Of a DNA stretch of 64,000 bases, positions 12,001-16,293 are shown in pieces. The DNA is from an uncultured Christensenella sp. (GTDB lineage Bacteria; Bacillota; Clostridia; Christensenellales; Borkfalkiaceae), in the NCBI GenBank assembly GCA_910587015.1, contig CAJUME010000012.1, positions 62,001 to 126,000 of the forward strand. Direction: 5' to 3'. Numbering within the stretch: position 1 is the stretch's first letter; each line of letters begins with the position of its first letter. The notes beneath the pieces are model-generated. The model ran no database searches. It was not told where the DNA came from and saw only the letters and a list, made by a program, of their open reading frames with translations. A program made the translations under genes and the position numbers.

Positions 12001-12909
12001 ACCATTCTTTGCAATATTGCCGGAAATTTCGCCGCCGGTCATTTCAAAATAAGTGTTATGACGCGAAAATACGCCGCCGCCATAAAAGTTAGTTACCTTA
12101 TTATTTGTAATTTTTCCTCCATACATATGAAAACTGCTTGTTTTTCCGGGTTCTCCGTTTACACGCACACCCGCGCCAGCAAGACCGCCCGCAGATTCAA
12201 AGCCCGTTATATTTCCATGTCGTAAAATTAACGTTGCTCCGCGGTTTCCACTTTGTTGAATATGTATTCCACCCTGCGCCGTAGTATAGCCGCCCGTTAT
12301 AAGTCCGTTATCATTACCCTTATTATCGTCTATTTCCAAAACGCCGCCTATAACCTTAATACAGCCTCCATCGACTACCGCTTTTGGAACACGGTTACCC
12401 GCAGACGTTCTTAAATTACGATTAATGCTGTGACCGTTTAAATCTATTTTAATACTCTTATATTCGGGAACGTAAAGCATTTTGTTATAAAAATATCCAT
12501 CGCCCGTTCCGAAAGACGTATTGACAACTGTGCCGTTATCTGCATTTATTTCATCCGCAGCCACCCAGTCATTACCTAAAATAACAGTGATTTGCGTGCT
12601 TGAGCTGGTGCTTGCGTCAATTGCCGCCTTCCAGCCCGCCGCCATATCCGCGCACGTTCCGCTTATTGTGATTTTGCCGCCGGTAACGGTTGTATTTGCC
12701 CGTTCCGAAGGGGTCCAATCAATAGGAATAAGATTTTCGTCCGCGCTTGCCGTTGTATCGTTATGTGAATTATTTTCATTTTTAAATACGGAAGAGCCGC
12801 CGAAAATATTCACGAACGCAAAAGAGGCACAGCACAAAAGTACTGCACATAATGCAAAAAGACTGCAAAGGTATAATTTGCCCTTTGCCTTAAAGAACTT
12901 CCCAAACAT
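1..12909 (-). CDS. Giant repeat-rich surface adhesin (partial, 3' end outside window)
   Basis: The minus-strand frame starting at ATG 12907-12909 stays open for 4303 codons to base 1; the C-terminus and any anchor lie outside. Residues about 1-32 form a signal peptide (FGKFFKAKGK, a hydrophobic run, then AFVNIFGG). Residues about 40-800 hold two copies of a module: an introductory segment (VNTSFG...LDLNGHSINRNL and VNTSFN...LDLRGNKLNRNI) followed by right-handed beta-helix coils with recurrent MSGGxIxxNxAxxxGGGV motifs. From about 800 to the edge there are tandem Ig-like units of roughly 80-100 residues, resembling MBG and YDG domains (DAGEYTVTV...NY, KLYDGGTVASG, LTVTPRAVTVTW). The family suggests a cell-surface or secreted adhesin; the ligand is unknown. 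The ribosome site is weak (TAGG 8 nt upstream). The nearest upstream promoter candidates lie in the invertible segment 13182-13386. All long plus-strand frames here are antisense shadows in the same codon register. Confidence 0.9.
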   Translation of the reverse strand, partial: MFGKFFKAKGKLYLCSLFALCAVLLCCASFAFVNIFGGSSVFKNENNSHNDTTASADENLIPIDWTPSERANTTVTGGKITISGTCADMAAGWKAAIDASTSSSTQITVILGNDWVAADEINADNGTVVNTSFGTGDGYFYNKMLYVPEYKSIKIDLNGHSINRNLRTSAGNRVPKAVVDGGCIKVIGGVLEIDDNKGNDNGLITGGYTTAQGGIHIQQSGNRGATLILRHGNITGFESAGGLAGAGVRVNGEPGKTSSFHMYGGKITNNKVTNFYGGGVFSRHNTYFEMTGGEISGNIAKNGGGVCMYSTSAVFKMSGTAKIINNEALQLGGGVWFDPDTLGDATTMRMEMSGGEISGNKAGTHGGGLMVSSGAIPLNITGGAIKNNTAVQTGQDFTINGLEQSWRRAVELSKTSVINTAVGFLLASDWTATDIYDENKVLVNTSFNGEFDVADEDANLSSTPFYRGALCVPNDAKIVLDLRGNKLNRNIKKSVTGTADDYRIKQPNYNCIHDGRVIWGRWSELEITDSVGGGEIRGGYVKGNSAAGPGVYLQNSKLTISGGNITCNEAGQESIAGGGVRLDGQSTFLMSGGEISYNIVSNESNASYAGALFVRDTTTARMTGGKMHHNQAGEGGAVCAYLGHFQMSGGTISDNHAYRWGGGVHTYNSTSRFTMSGGTITNNTAESHGAGVASYGIINLSGNAQILGNTLSNGTRNNVHLDTDKKITIAGIFTGSVGITAENLTSATSYMFTTGLGSSSSTHQAANFEKAHFFSDTKNASGKYYNITSAGSGTSKEAVIANGTDTKIPVPKPVGRTVVYDGTSQMIIIGYDPAGMTTSNVTAGISPENGTYSITDVGVGTYRVTFTLKSGYIWSDNTTAAVTVTGYMTKSLISVVWQADTLNKAFTGGEQSPVIQSASTANGLPCGANWFIVDQYTDSGTYTAKATLKNGSGEDNEDINYQANYCTSVSGSGSSITYGYQVTTPFKINGAEITVGWTNTTFTYNGVAQRPTLKVIYPSSVTINMPTETNGFDYTNLGINAGEHTVTATLKSSFRKNFVLVKTSDSSMMPTTVTSTNTTMKYTINPLNISNNAVTYSFGRQTYTGVALTPSATVKLKTSAMTSEKTLAKDTDYTVGAYSSNIAAGTNVGKVTITGKGNFTGSRELTFSIDKATLTPDSVINSKLYDGGTVASGKINLTGAVNGEHPTATGTFAWSNANAETSTYNVSNITLDSSWTANYKLSTTTLSNKSNTGVKIGKVTLTPTASINAKVYNAGTDGAGAISLSGAVNGEQPTATGTFVWSSANAGTTNYSVNSIALEGAWGTNYTLSTTTLSDLTAGTAIAKAEISGVEWDIPEDGYVYDGTERQPKVNKVTTTATAGLPTDVSEMFTYSGWSTDKGEHTVTAELKSDYAANYKITSAADEKTVSAAYTIGLATITLDTLVTLAYAGVYDGKKHKILTGMKASTAGEADNNLRWYWRIGEGAWTEFTSLTDVNLAEVCNVSDSATYEIKITADNHKDLTFRRTVSITPRSLGTGSGAVAGIGGYTSVPKFTYDGTAHEFKPVLTDSVTEQDGGAGITTADYSFSYNNNIAAGVKTAVLTVTGANNYTGSFQVLYSIDPRAISLGTITVGGIADTVYNHSGQKESPELTDTVVGNALLTAGTDYTVSYQTPDGAEAADFTNVGTITVVITGAGNYTGTREVEYKITPYALDGENSTASVAGVDNVIYTGSAHTPEPVVTVTHAAAVTLGAGSDCGYTYTENVHAGTATITITGKGNYSGSITQTFVIEPKQITAISGITADDKVYDGTTSYTDAVQSDGTSAGIDYSTAVLDGNADGASLTVQTAEGVFSDKHAGSVNVVVTVTALGGAAAGDYSLPEGGVAVTVTGVTILQREIAIEWHGLTHVYDGTDYKPTASVSNLVAGDTVTLVTRLKGADSAIAPGPYTVEISVDNSSIPSDYKLPSVIEALFNITTEGITARVDADRLTVTYDGAAKQPVVEQLNLDDQSWSAIPEKNESGAANYTLSYVGINGAALTGGKPVNAGEYKVTVKLSPNYSWSDVQPGDTREFTLKILPATITGVTLTGGAHTYNGTEYSLAVDWSGALLDGAALGKQPEGVTVTYFYNGAAGSGVVNAGTHTVVARFTVGGNYNVIADLSATLVINRAELALDGGEYNISFNSGSAAYNGAKHTLVLSGTLPAGVTVTYEYKRGGQSYGAAGVTDVGEYNVTATFAFANATDADNYKLTYNGLEIGHLDAVLTITKQSADVGDVVFEDATVVYDGAVHSLHVSGAATGVTKVAYEYLLNGVKVSESGVVNAGEYTVVARFEVGENYSPVAAQTRRLTITKAPLTVTAEAAVITYGDDPSAHDYEVSYAGVAAGDSVLDFGKPVIRVNSGKYSIYGPVGEYAEAIEVSGLTAANYEITYVYGTLTVKPRVVAVTWYRSSERKSQDLTYTYEDGLVYTPYADVTNAVRGETLIIRVSGGTGAVGMNHEAVATGIYLADGVTPASNYALPVAGLKTTFDVLPKPPRSGKIVWDNTPLYYNGTAQAPKAYYYADENANTPEELTVTTNRNAVGVGEYTATVVAVSGVELTGEQSKTFKILAREVYIEIADATQRLGGVDLGAIAWAYADGSAELVAGEQYAVTFVVDGKITVAGKYAVEGRFTCNTPANYEVHFTGSWADGKRGTLTVTEGEYDMSGVRYTGLEATYDGQAHIITVTGLPAGVTAEYEYVLNGWSLGVLGRDNFAGAVNAGEYEVIIRFTCTLDGYAKLPELVKTLRIRKAGLTVKANDHSIVYGDAAQTNGVSYSIDGVEASLSGAAVLGTDYEQYGAAGRYKITVTGLSSDNYEISYVPGTLTVKPRELTVTWYTDASASVVYDPAVAYDYDGREHMPYAVAGGTLRGERVTLTVETDGGMKSEAGLNYTARITGVSSGNYAVKAEDASVKFSIIEKNAVMWDNSELEYNGDGQYPQAWYYDDAGRHELSGYELLDASGAVIAEAVDAGDYTVRLTNVPAGISGETSKGFKIAPKRVTVEIGTGELVYGDVSGKIDGLLDTLKNSLVGADGFIGADGIPVKLGADVSDTSNVGEYAVTGEGTNYNYIITVIAGSIGVVRADIDEADIGFAGGVAQSVEYDGRAHALRLETEDIPGVTRVTYKYYKDGAEIAESEVIGVGEYTVEALFTVDGNHNAVAGSYTATLTITAKTNTGVTFVDDTVVYDGSEHSLYVGGDASGIVGVSYEYVLDGVKVSDKGAVNAGEYTVTARFETAEGYTAIADKQAKLTITKAILTITAKNGAVEYGAEARADGYGYTVTGLALADDADAVLGAVAYSYDYSAGDNVGEYTVTVTGAAQTDNYSVTYKTGKLIVSPKTLTENDVVWYDGLGGEQLGADGRFVYEYAAGVMRRPYAASAVAGLEFTVSGGAIDAGYGYEAEIVGLTGSAAGNYKLPSSGLKVSYDILPKPLNGTIIWDDTPLYYNGAVQKPMVWYYDDNGARYEFETVTVEGDSINAGEYIARVSLDGINYTLTGATEQRFTILPRRVYIEIADMECEYGVKPDMGVVGYKFINGSSFVGGESYTLTFTTETISGVGEYAIAGAFVSANADNYEVIFSGSYATTDAHSGECGTLRVVKAVYDMSKTTFAGLEATYDGGLHTITVNGLPEGVTAVCEYVTGGFKYTDGARNAGVYTVTVRFTGDENHEPIADRYATLTVKKASLVIKAADSVIEYGGSAAYAGVTYTGFMGGDTAETAGVLTGGLAYACDYTRGGNVGEYTIIPSGYSSANYEIIYKTGTLRVNPKTITVTWYDDETLGGRTFVYPNDGKYYAPYAVAGGLVNGDTVVLTVTGAKNAQGFNYVATAVLDNGNYALPTDGSATQKFTIMPKAGSIVWDNTPLYYNGLSQTPKAYYFDADGTRHEVTGVSVYNADEAVNAGKYTATVVFDGESRFCPFEILPLEIHVEIGSPSQAVPYGASPVLDQSLWSYASGSAHFVAGNPVRLETAAVAGSAVGGYAITGVCTDGNYKVTFSAGVLKICKATIDISGVDYGELSVDYDGSEHCLEVTGLPAGIAGVICTYEKDGVSYGTSGVRDAGEYSVTIRFILTSSANYEAVGDITKTFTVSAITPDMSGVTFDGESKTVTYNGAVQSILASGSAAGVTGVTYTYYEADGVTPVAGNAAVDAGVYKVKAEFAFGANYNGSAVAAQWAELVIEQAELTVTADAASVVYGDNVDTGALTYTVNGLAGADTATAVLGAVTMGVTGYSVTDAVGEYAGAVTVSGNAAHKNYKITYKNGRLTVTPREVTIEGW

Positions 12910-13181
12910 AATTTAACCTACCACTGAAAAATTTTGTTCTAAATTTATTAAATTGTTTTCCTCTGCGCCCCTTCCCACGGGGGTGCACGTCACTTCTGAC
13001 AGAGGATTTTAACTAACTGCCTTCCTTTCCGCAGATAACCGCGTTGCTCCCTTCCCACAGGAAGCATTTTTCCTTGCTTTTGGGCGCGGAAATTAAAGAA
13101 AAGGCACAAAGCCGCCTTGTCGGACTACCACATCTTTTTACAATTTTTTTGAAAAAATCGCACAAAGCGGCTTTGCCGTTT
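12910..13181 (-). promoter_or_regulatory. Structured 5' leader region of the adhesin gene
   Basis: This 272-bp stretch separates the adhesin start from the left inversion site and holds no gene. It contains a long hairpin at 12960-13005 (CCTCTG pairing with CAGAGG, with an inner CCCC/GGGG stem), a second motif with the related string CTTCCCACAGG at about 13050-13060, and two CAAAGCCGC-type repeats at about 13117-13125 and 13163-13172. If a promoter in the invertible segment points left, all of this becomes a leader of roughly 300 nt. I compared it by eye with c-di-GMP and other riboswitch cores and found no convincing match. Confidence 0.45.
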
Positions 13182-13208
13182 GTTCGCCTATTAATATGAT
13201 AGGCGAAC
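13182..13208 (+). repeat. Left inverted recombination site
   Basis: 27-bp site with perfect 10-bp arms (13182-13191 and 13199-13208) around the spacer TAATATG at 13192-13198. Leftward of it (reading toward the adhesin) the sequence is AAACGGC, with no T-run, so the hairpin should not terminate leftward transcripts. Confidence 0.85.
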
Positions 13209-13318
13209 TAAAAAACGGAATAAATGTATAAATGAAAAAATTCACACGCAAAAATGCTCGAATTTTACATAAAAAAGGTGTATTTCCAACAATTTACAAA
13301 AAAAATCTCTAAAAAAAC

Positions 13319-13347
13319 TTGACACTTTTACATTGCGGGGTTAAAAT
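13319..13347 (+). promoter_or_regulatory. Promoter inside the invertible segment, pointing right (away from the adhesin)
   Basis: -35 TTGACA at 13319-13324, 17-bp spacer, -10 TAAAAT at 13342-13347, preceded by an A-rich tract (13298-13317) that could act as an UP element. After inversion about the two sites the -35 would map to 13249-13244 and the -10 to 13226-13221 on the minus strand, with a start near 13214 reading toward the adhesin. A weaker leftward candidate exists in the present orientation (TTGGAA 13289-13284, 16 bp, TAAAAT 13267-13262), so the present state may be low rather than fully silent. Confidence 0.7.
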
Positions 13348-13359
13348 GACAATACAAAA

Positions 13360-13386
13360 GTTCGCCTATCATATTAATAGGCGAAC
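13360..13386 (-). repeat. Right inverted recombination site, doubling as a terminator-like hairpin
   Basis: Exact reverse complement of the left site, spacer at 13370-13376. On the plus strand it is followed at once by a run of eight T (13387-13394, using the flanking bases) and further T-rich sequence, so rightward RNA would form a 10-bp stem followed by a U-tract, as in an intrinsic terminator. This T-run lies outside the site and would not move on inversion. Confidence 0.8.
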
Positions 13387-13452
13387 TTTTTTTGTTTTAT
13401 TTATTTTTATTTTGTAACAAATTTTACACGAAAAAATGTTAAAAATTACAGA

Positions 13453-14361
13453 TTATTTAAGCAGCCTGCCCACCCTGTTCATCATCGCGGTTTTATGCTC
13501 TTCAAAAGAATGTGCGTATCTGTTGAGCGTTATACTTGAATTTTTATGCCCCAAAATCTCCGAAAGCGTCTTTACGTCCATGCCGCACTCCAACGCGCGC
13601 GTTGCAAAAGTGTGCCTTAAAGCATGAAACCCCCTGTGCGGAATGTTAAGAATTTTCAATGTTGATTGAAGCGCTTTTTGGTACGACCTTAAAGAAACGG
13701 GCTTTCCGTCCTTTCCCGATATAACAAAGCCCCGCCTGTTCTGGTGCTTAAGTATTCTTAAATAGGGCACAAGCTGCCTCGGCAACGGAATTTCCCTGCG
13801 CGAGGTAGCTGTTTTTGGAGTGTCGATAATCTTTACATACTCGCCGTTTTCCCACGCGTCACGGCTGTTCTTTGTAACGGTTATGGTCGACTTCAAAAAA
13901 TCTATGTCCGCCCATTCCAGCGCCAGCAGCTCGCCTAACCTAAGCCCCGTATAAAGACATAACACAATGCCGTAAAGCTTGATTTTACGGTTATTTATTA
14001 TATAGCTTTCAATTTTCTTCTGCTCTGCGGCGGTAAAGGACTCCACCTTCTTCTCCCGCGATTTCGGTCGTTGAATGCAGTTTGAAAACTCCTGCTCGAT
14101 AACCCCCGTTTTCTGCGCGCGCGTCAGCGAAGAGCGCACTACGGCGATTATCCCCGAAACCGTGTTCGAAGCATACTTTTCCGTCAATTCCGCGGTAAAC
14201 CTTTGAAGCATGGACGGCGAAAGCTCGGTCAAATCGCAATCGCCGAGCGACGGTTCGATTTTAAGCCGTACGATTTCATCGTACTTTTCAAAAGTCCGCG
14301 ATTTTACCATGGGTTTTACGCAGGTGGAAAGCCATTCGTTCAGCCATTCTTTGTAATTCAT
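13453..14361 (-). CDS. Tyrosine site-specific recombinase (likely inversion recombinase)
   Basis: 302 residues. An N-terminal SAM-like core-binding domain spans about residues 1-95 and starts at once (MNYKEWLNEW), with no arm-type DNA-binding extension; the catalytic domain spans about 110-302. All expected active-site residues are visible: R141 (TGLRLGEL), K183, H246 and R249 (FHALRHTF), H272 (LGHKNSS) and the nucleophile Y282 (NRYAH). The length is that of XerC/D-class enzymes and simple integrases. A GGAG ribosome site lies 6 nt before ATG 14361. There is no excisionase, phage gene or attachment tRNA nearby, which together with the adjacent paired inverted sites points to a DNA invertase. 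It is convergent with the rightward promoter of the cassette, whose transcripts would be antisense to its 3' end. Confidence 0.92.
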   Translation of the reverse strand: MNYKEWLNEWLSTCVKPMVKSRTFEKYDEIVRLKIEPSLGDCDLTELSPSMLQRFTAELTEKYASNTVSGIIAVVRSSLTRAQKTGVIEQEFSNCIQRPKSREKKVESFTAAEQKKIESYIINNRKIKLYGIVLCLYTGLRLGELLALEWADIDFLKSTITVTKNSRDAWENGEYVKIIDTPKTATSRREIPLPRQLVPYLRILKHQNRRGFVISGKDGKPVSLRSYQKALQSTLKILNIPHRGFHALRHTFATRALECGMDVKTLSEILGHKNSSITLNRYAHSFEEHKTAMMNRVGRLLK

Positions 14362-14446
14362 AAGTTTTCTCCTATGTAATTTGTTGCAAAATCGAACCTT
14401 TTTTAAACCCCTTTTTATTCATTGAAATTGCCGACATTATGTATAA

Positions 14447-14455
14447 ATTTTAGCA
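14447..14455 (-). promoter_or_regulatory. Candidate extended -10 promoter of the recombinase
   Basis: On the minus strand TGC-TAAAAT (TG at 14455-14454, hexamer 14452-14447) forms an extended -10. No convincing -35 is present. It follows a short palindrome GCATATATATGC and lies about 85 nt before the recombinase start. Confidence 0.4.
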
Positions 14456-14479
14456 TATATATGCACTAAAAAATGTTGC

Positions 14480-14529
14480 TTTTTGTTGGTTGTTTTATCT
14501 GCTTTTTGTTGGTTTTTGTTGGTTTTTGT
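14480..14529. repeat. Short direct repeats TTTTTGTTGG upstream of the recombinase
   Basis: The decamer TTTTTGTTGG occurs at 14480-14489, 14503-14512 and 14513-14522, with a degenerate fourth copy from 14523. The array sits just upstream of the candidate recombinase promoter in the gene-free stretch 14362-14727, which otherwise holds only AT-rich sequence and the promoter of the next gene. It could be a binding array or simple low-complexity drift. Confidence 0.5.
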
Positions 14530-14657
14530 ATGAAATGTATGCTTTCTGTCGATTTATGTCGGAGAAATGTGCCGCAAATTTCTGTATTTTAACGGTGATA
14601 TTTACGTATATGCTTAACGTAAAATATTTTAACTGTCGTTTTTTGTCATGTATTTCT

Positions 14658-14687
14658 TTGACATTTATTCAAAATGTATGTTAAAAT
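14658..14687 (+). promoter_or_regulatory. Promoter of the SDR-EFR1 operon
   Basis: -35 TTGACA 14658-14663, 18-bp spacer, -10 TAAAAT 14682-14687. The start codon is at 14728, preceded by AGAGG. Confidence 0.6.
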
Positions 14688-14727
14688 TATGTTAAAGCTA
14701 TATGTAAAATAAGAGGTTAATTTAAAT

Positions 14728-16293
14728 ATGAATATATTAGTTGCGCTGACGGGCACAACCGGCGCAATGGGCGGCGAGGCGCTTTTAAGCCTTCTGCAGT
14801 CCGATAAAAATATAAGGGTGCGCTGTATTTTGTACGAAAATGAAAAGCGCATACCCAAATTTGTAAAAAACACACTCAAAAAATATGCAGACCGCGTAGA
14901 AGCATTCAAGGGTGACATAGCCCGCTACGATGACTGCGCAAGACTTGTTAACGGCGCAAATTACGTTATAAACTGCGCCTCTCTCATTCCTCCCAAATCA
15001 GACCACGACCCCGACGGCACATATCACAGCAACTTTGTCGGCACAAAAAATATAGTTGACGCAATACTCGCAGACGGCAACAAAGCGGCGCTTGTGCATA
15101 TTGCAACCGTTGCGCTGTACGGTCACCGCGCCTATCCGCACATCTGGGGACGGGTCGGCGACCCGATAATTTCCAGCGATTACGATGTGTATTCGATGTA
15201 TAAGCTTAAAGCGGAAAAATACGTCCTTGAAAGCGGACTTAACAAATTTGTTTCCCTCCGCCAGACCGCCGTTTTGCACAAATACATGTTCAAAAACAAT
15301 TTAAAGGACGGACTTATGTTCCACACCAGCTGGAACTGCGCCCTTGAATGGGTGACCGACTACGACAGCGGCGTTCTGTGCAAAAACCTTGTAGAGCGTG
15401 ATGCAGACGGCAAGCTTGCGGGCTTTTGGAACAGAGTTTACAATATCGGCGGCGGAGAGGACTGCCGCGTCACGGGCTACGAAACGATAGACGCGGGCTT
15501 CCGCCTTATGGGCAAGGGCGCGAAGAAATTTTTCAAGCCCAACTGGAATATTGCCCGCAATTTCCACGGCGTATGGTTTTATGACGGCGACGAGCTGAAT
15601 GATTATCTCGGCTTCCGCTCGGAAAGCTTCAACGACTTCTGGCAGCGCATGTCCAAAAAATACGGATATTTCAAGCTGGGAAAAATCGTTCCCGCCTCCC
15701 TCATATCGTCCTTAGCAATAAAACGGCTTTTTAAAAGCACAAACTCGCCGAGGTATTGGCTTAAACACGGCAAGGAAGGCAGAATAAAGGCCTTTTTCGG
15801 CGGAATTGACGCCTATAACAAAATCCCCTGCGACTGGAAAAATTATAATTTATTGAACGAGGGCAAGCTTGAAGACGGCTCATCCGTAGATTATTCTGCG
15901 CTTAAAATCCGCAAAAACGCAAAGCCGTATCTTTTGGACCACGGTTATGACGAAAGCAAGCCCATAGAAGACCTTTGTCTGGACGATTTAAAGCAGGCGG
16001 CGGAATTCCGCGGCGGAAAATGCCTTGCAAAGGAATATTCCGCAGACGCCTTGCACACAAAGGTATTATGGAGGTGCCGCGACGGTCACGAATTCGGGCT
16101 TACTCCCTACACCGTGTTAAAGGGCGGCTACTGGTGCCCCTTCTGCTGCGAGCCCCGTCCGTGGCGTTACGGCGCGGTTGCGGATATACCGTTTTACAAG
16201 CAGGTTTGGTTTGACAGCCATACAATTTCCGAAATCAACGATGTTTATCCTCTTTCAGAGCACGAGGACGATTTTATCAAGAGAAAAAAATGA
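14728..16293 (+). CDS. Extended SDR (NAD-dependent epimerase/dehydratase-like) with C-terminal zinc-ribbon domain
   Basis: 521 residues. Residues 1-~330 form an extended short-chain dehydrogenase: a TGTTGAMG dinucleotide-binding motif at 8-15, an NCAS segment at 82-85, and the catalytic pair Y155-x3-K159 (YSMYK). Residues ~415-500 form a separate module with a WRC-x3-GHEF...WCPFC pattern, a Cys/His zinc-ribbon or treble-clef type found fused to assorted bacterial proteins. The substrate cannot be read from the sequence. The next gene, a flavodoxin-ferredoxin protein, overlaps by 4 bp (ATGA), so the two are very probably translationally coupled and may share a redox pathway. The start is supported by AGAGG and the upstream promoter. 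Confidence 0.85.
   Translation: MNILVALTGTTGAMGGEALLSLLQSDKNIRVRCILYENEKRIPKFVKNTLKKYADRVEAFKGDIARYDDCARLVNGANYVINCASLIPPKSDHDPDGTYHSNFVGTKNIVDAILADGNKAALVHIATVALYGHRAYPHIWGRVGDPIISSDYDVYSMYKLKAEKYVLESGLNKFVSLRQTAVLHKYMFKNNLKDGLMFHTSWNCALEWVTDYDSGVLCKNLVERDADGKLAGFWNRVYNIGGGEDCRVTGYETIDAGFRLMGKGAKKFFKPNWNIARNFHGVWFYDGDELNDYLGFRSESFNDFWQRMSKKYGYFKLGKIVPASLISSLAIKRLFKSTNSPRYWLKHGKEGRIKAFFGGIDAYNKIPCDWKNYNLLNEGKLEDGSSVDYSALKIRKNAKPYLLDHGYDESKPIEDLCLDDLKQAAEFRGGKCLAKEYSADALHTKVLWRCRDGHEFGLTPYTVLKGGYWCPFCCEPRPWRYGAVADIPFYKQVWFDSHTISEINDVYPLSEHEDDFIKRKK

Larger units (their letters stand above)
13182..13386. other. Invertible DNA cassette (putative phase-variation switch)
   Basis: Two identical 27-bp sites lie in inverted orientation at 13182-13208 and 13360-13386 with 151 bp between them. 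Each site is GTTCGCCTAT, a 7-bp spacer, ATAGGCGAAC; the spacer is TAATATG on the left and its reverse complement CATATTA on the right. Ten-base inverted arms around a 6-8 bp asymmetric spacer match the known core-site layout of tyrosine recombinases (compare loxP, FRT and dif). Inverted orientation predicts inversion rather than deletion. The flanks outside the 27 bp do not match, so the repeats are sharply bounded. A tyrosine recombinase gene lies 66 bp to the right and the adhesin gene 272 bp to the left. Inversion itself is inferred; only one orientation is visible. Confidence 0.85.

Noticed and set aside
1..12909. CRISPR array suggested by the dense repetition
   Set aside because: The repetition is protein-level Ig-like units in one open frame, with no short identical DNA repeats and uniform spacers.
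12910..13181. c-di-GMP or other known riboswitch in the adhesin leader
   Set aside because: GCAACGC and GGAAGG strings are suggestive, but the conserved core order is not met by eye.
13182..13386. The two palindromes as simple terminators or a MITE
   Set aside because: Both sites are identical, have an asymmetric spacer and enclose a consensus promoter next to a recombinase; a MITE would show target-site duplications, and the flanks differ.
13182..14361. Integrated element or prophage remnant around the recombinase
   Set aside because: No excisionase, phage or conjugation genes, no attachment tRNA, and the two sites are inverted rather than direct, which predicts inversion rather than excision.
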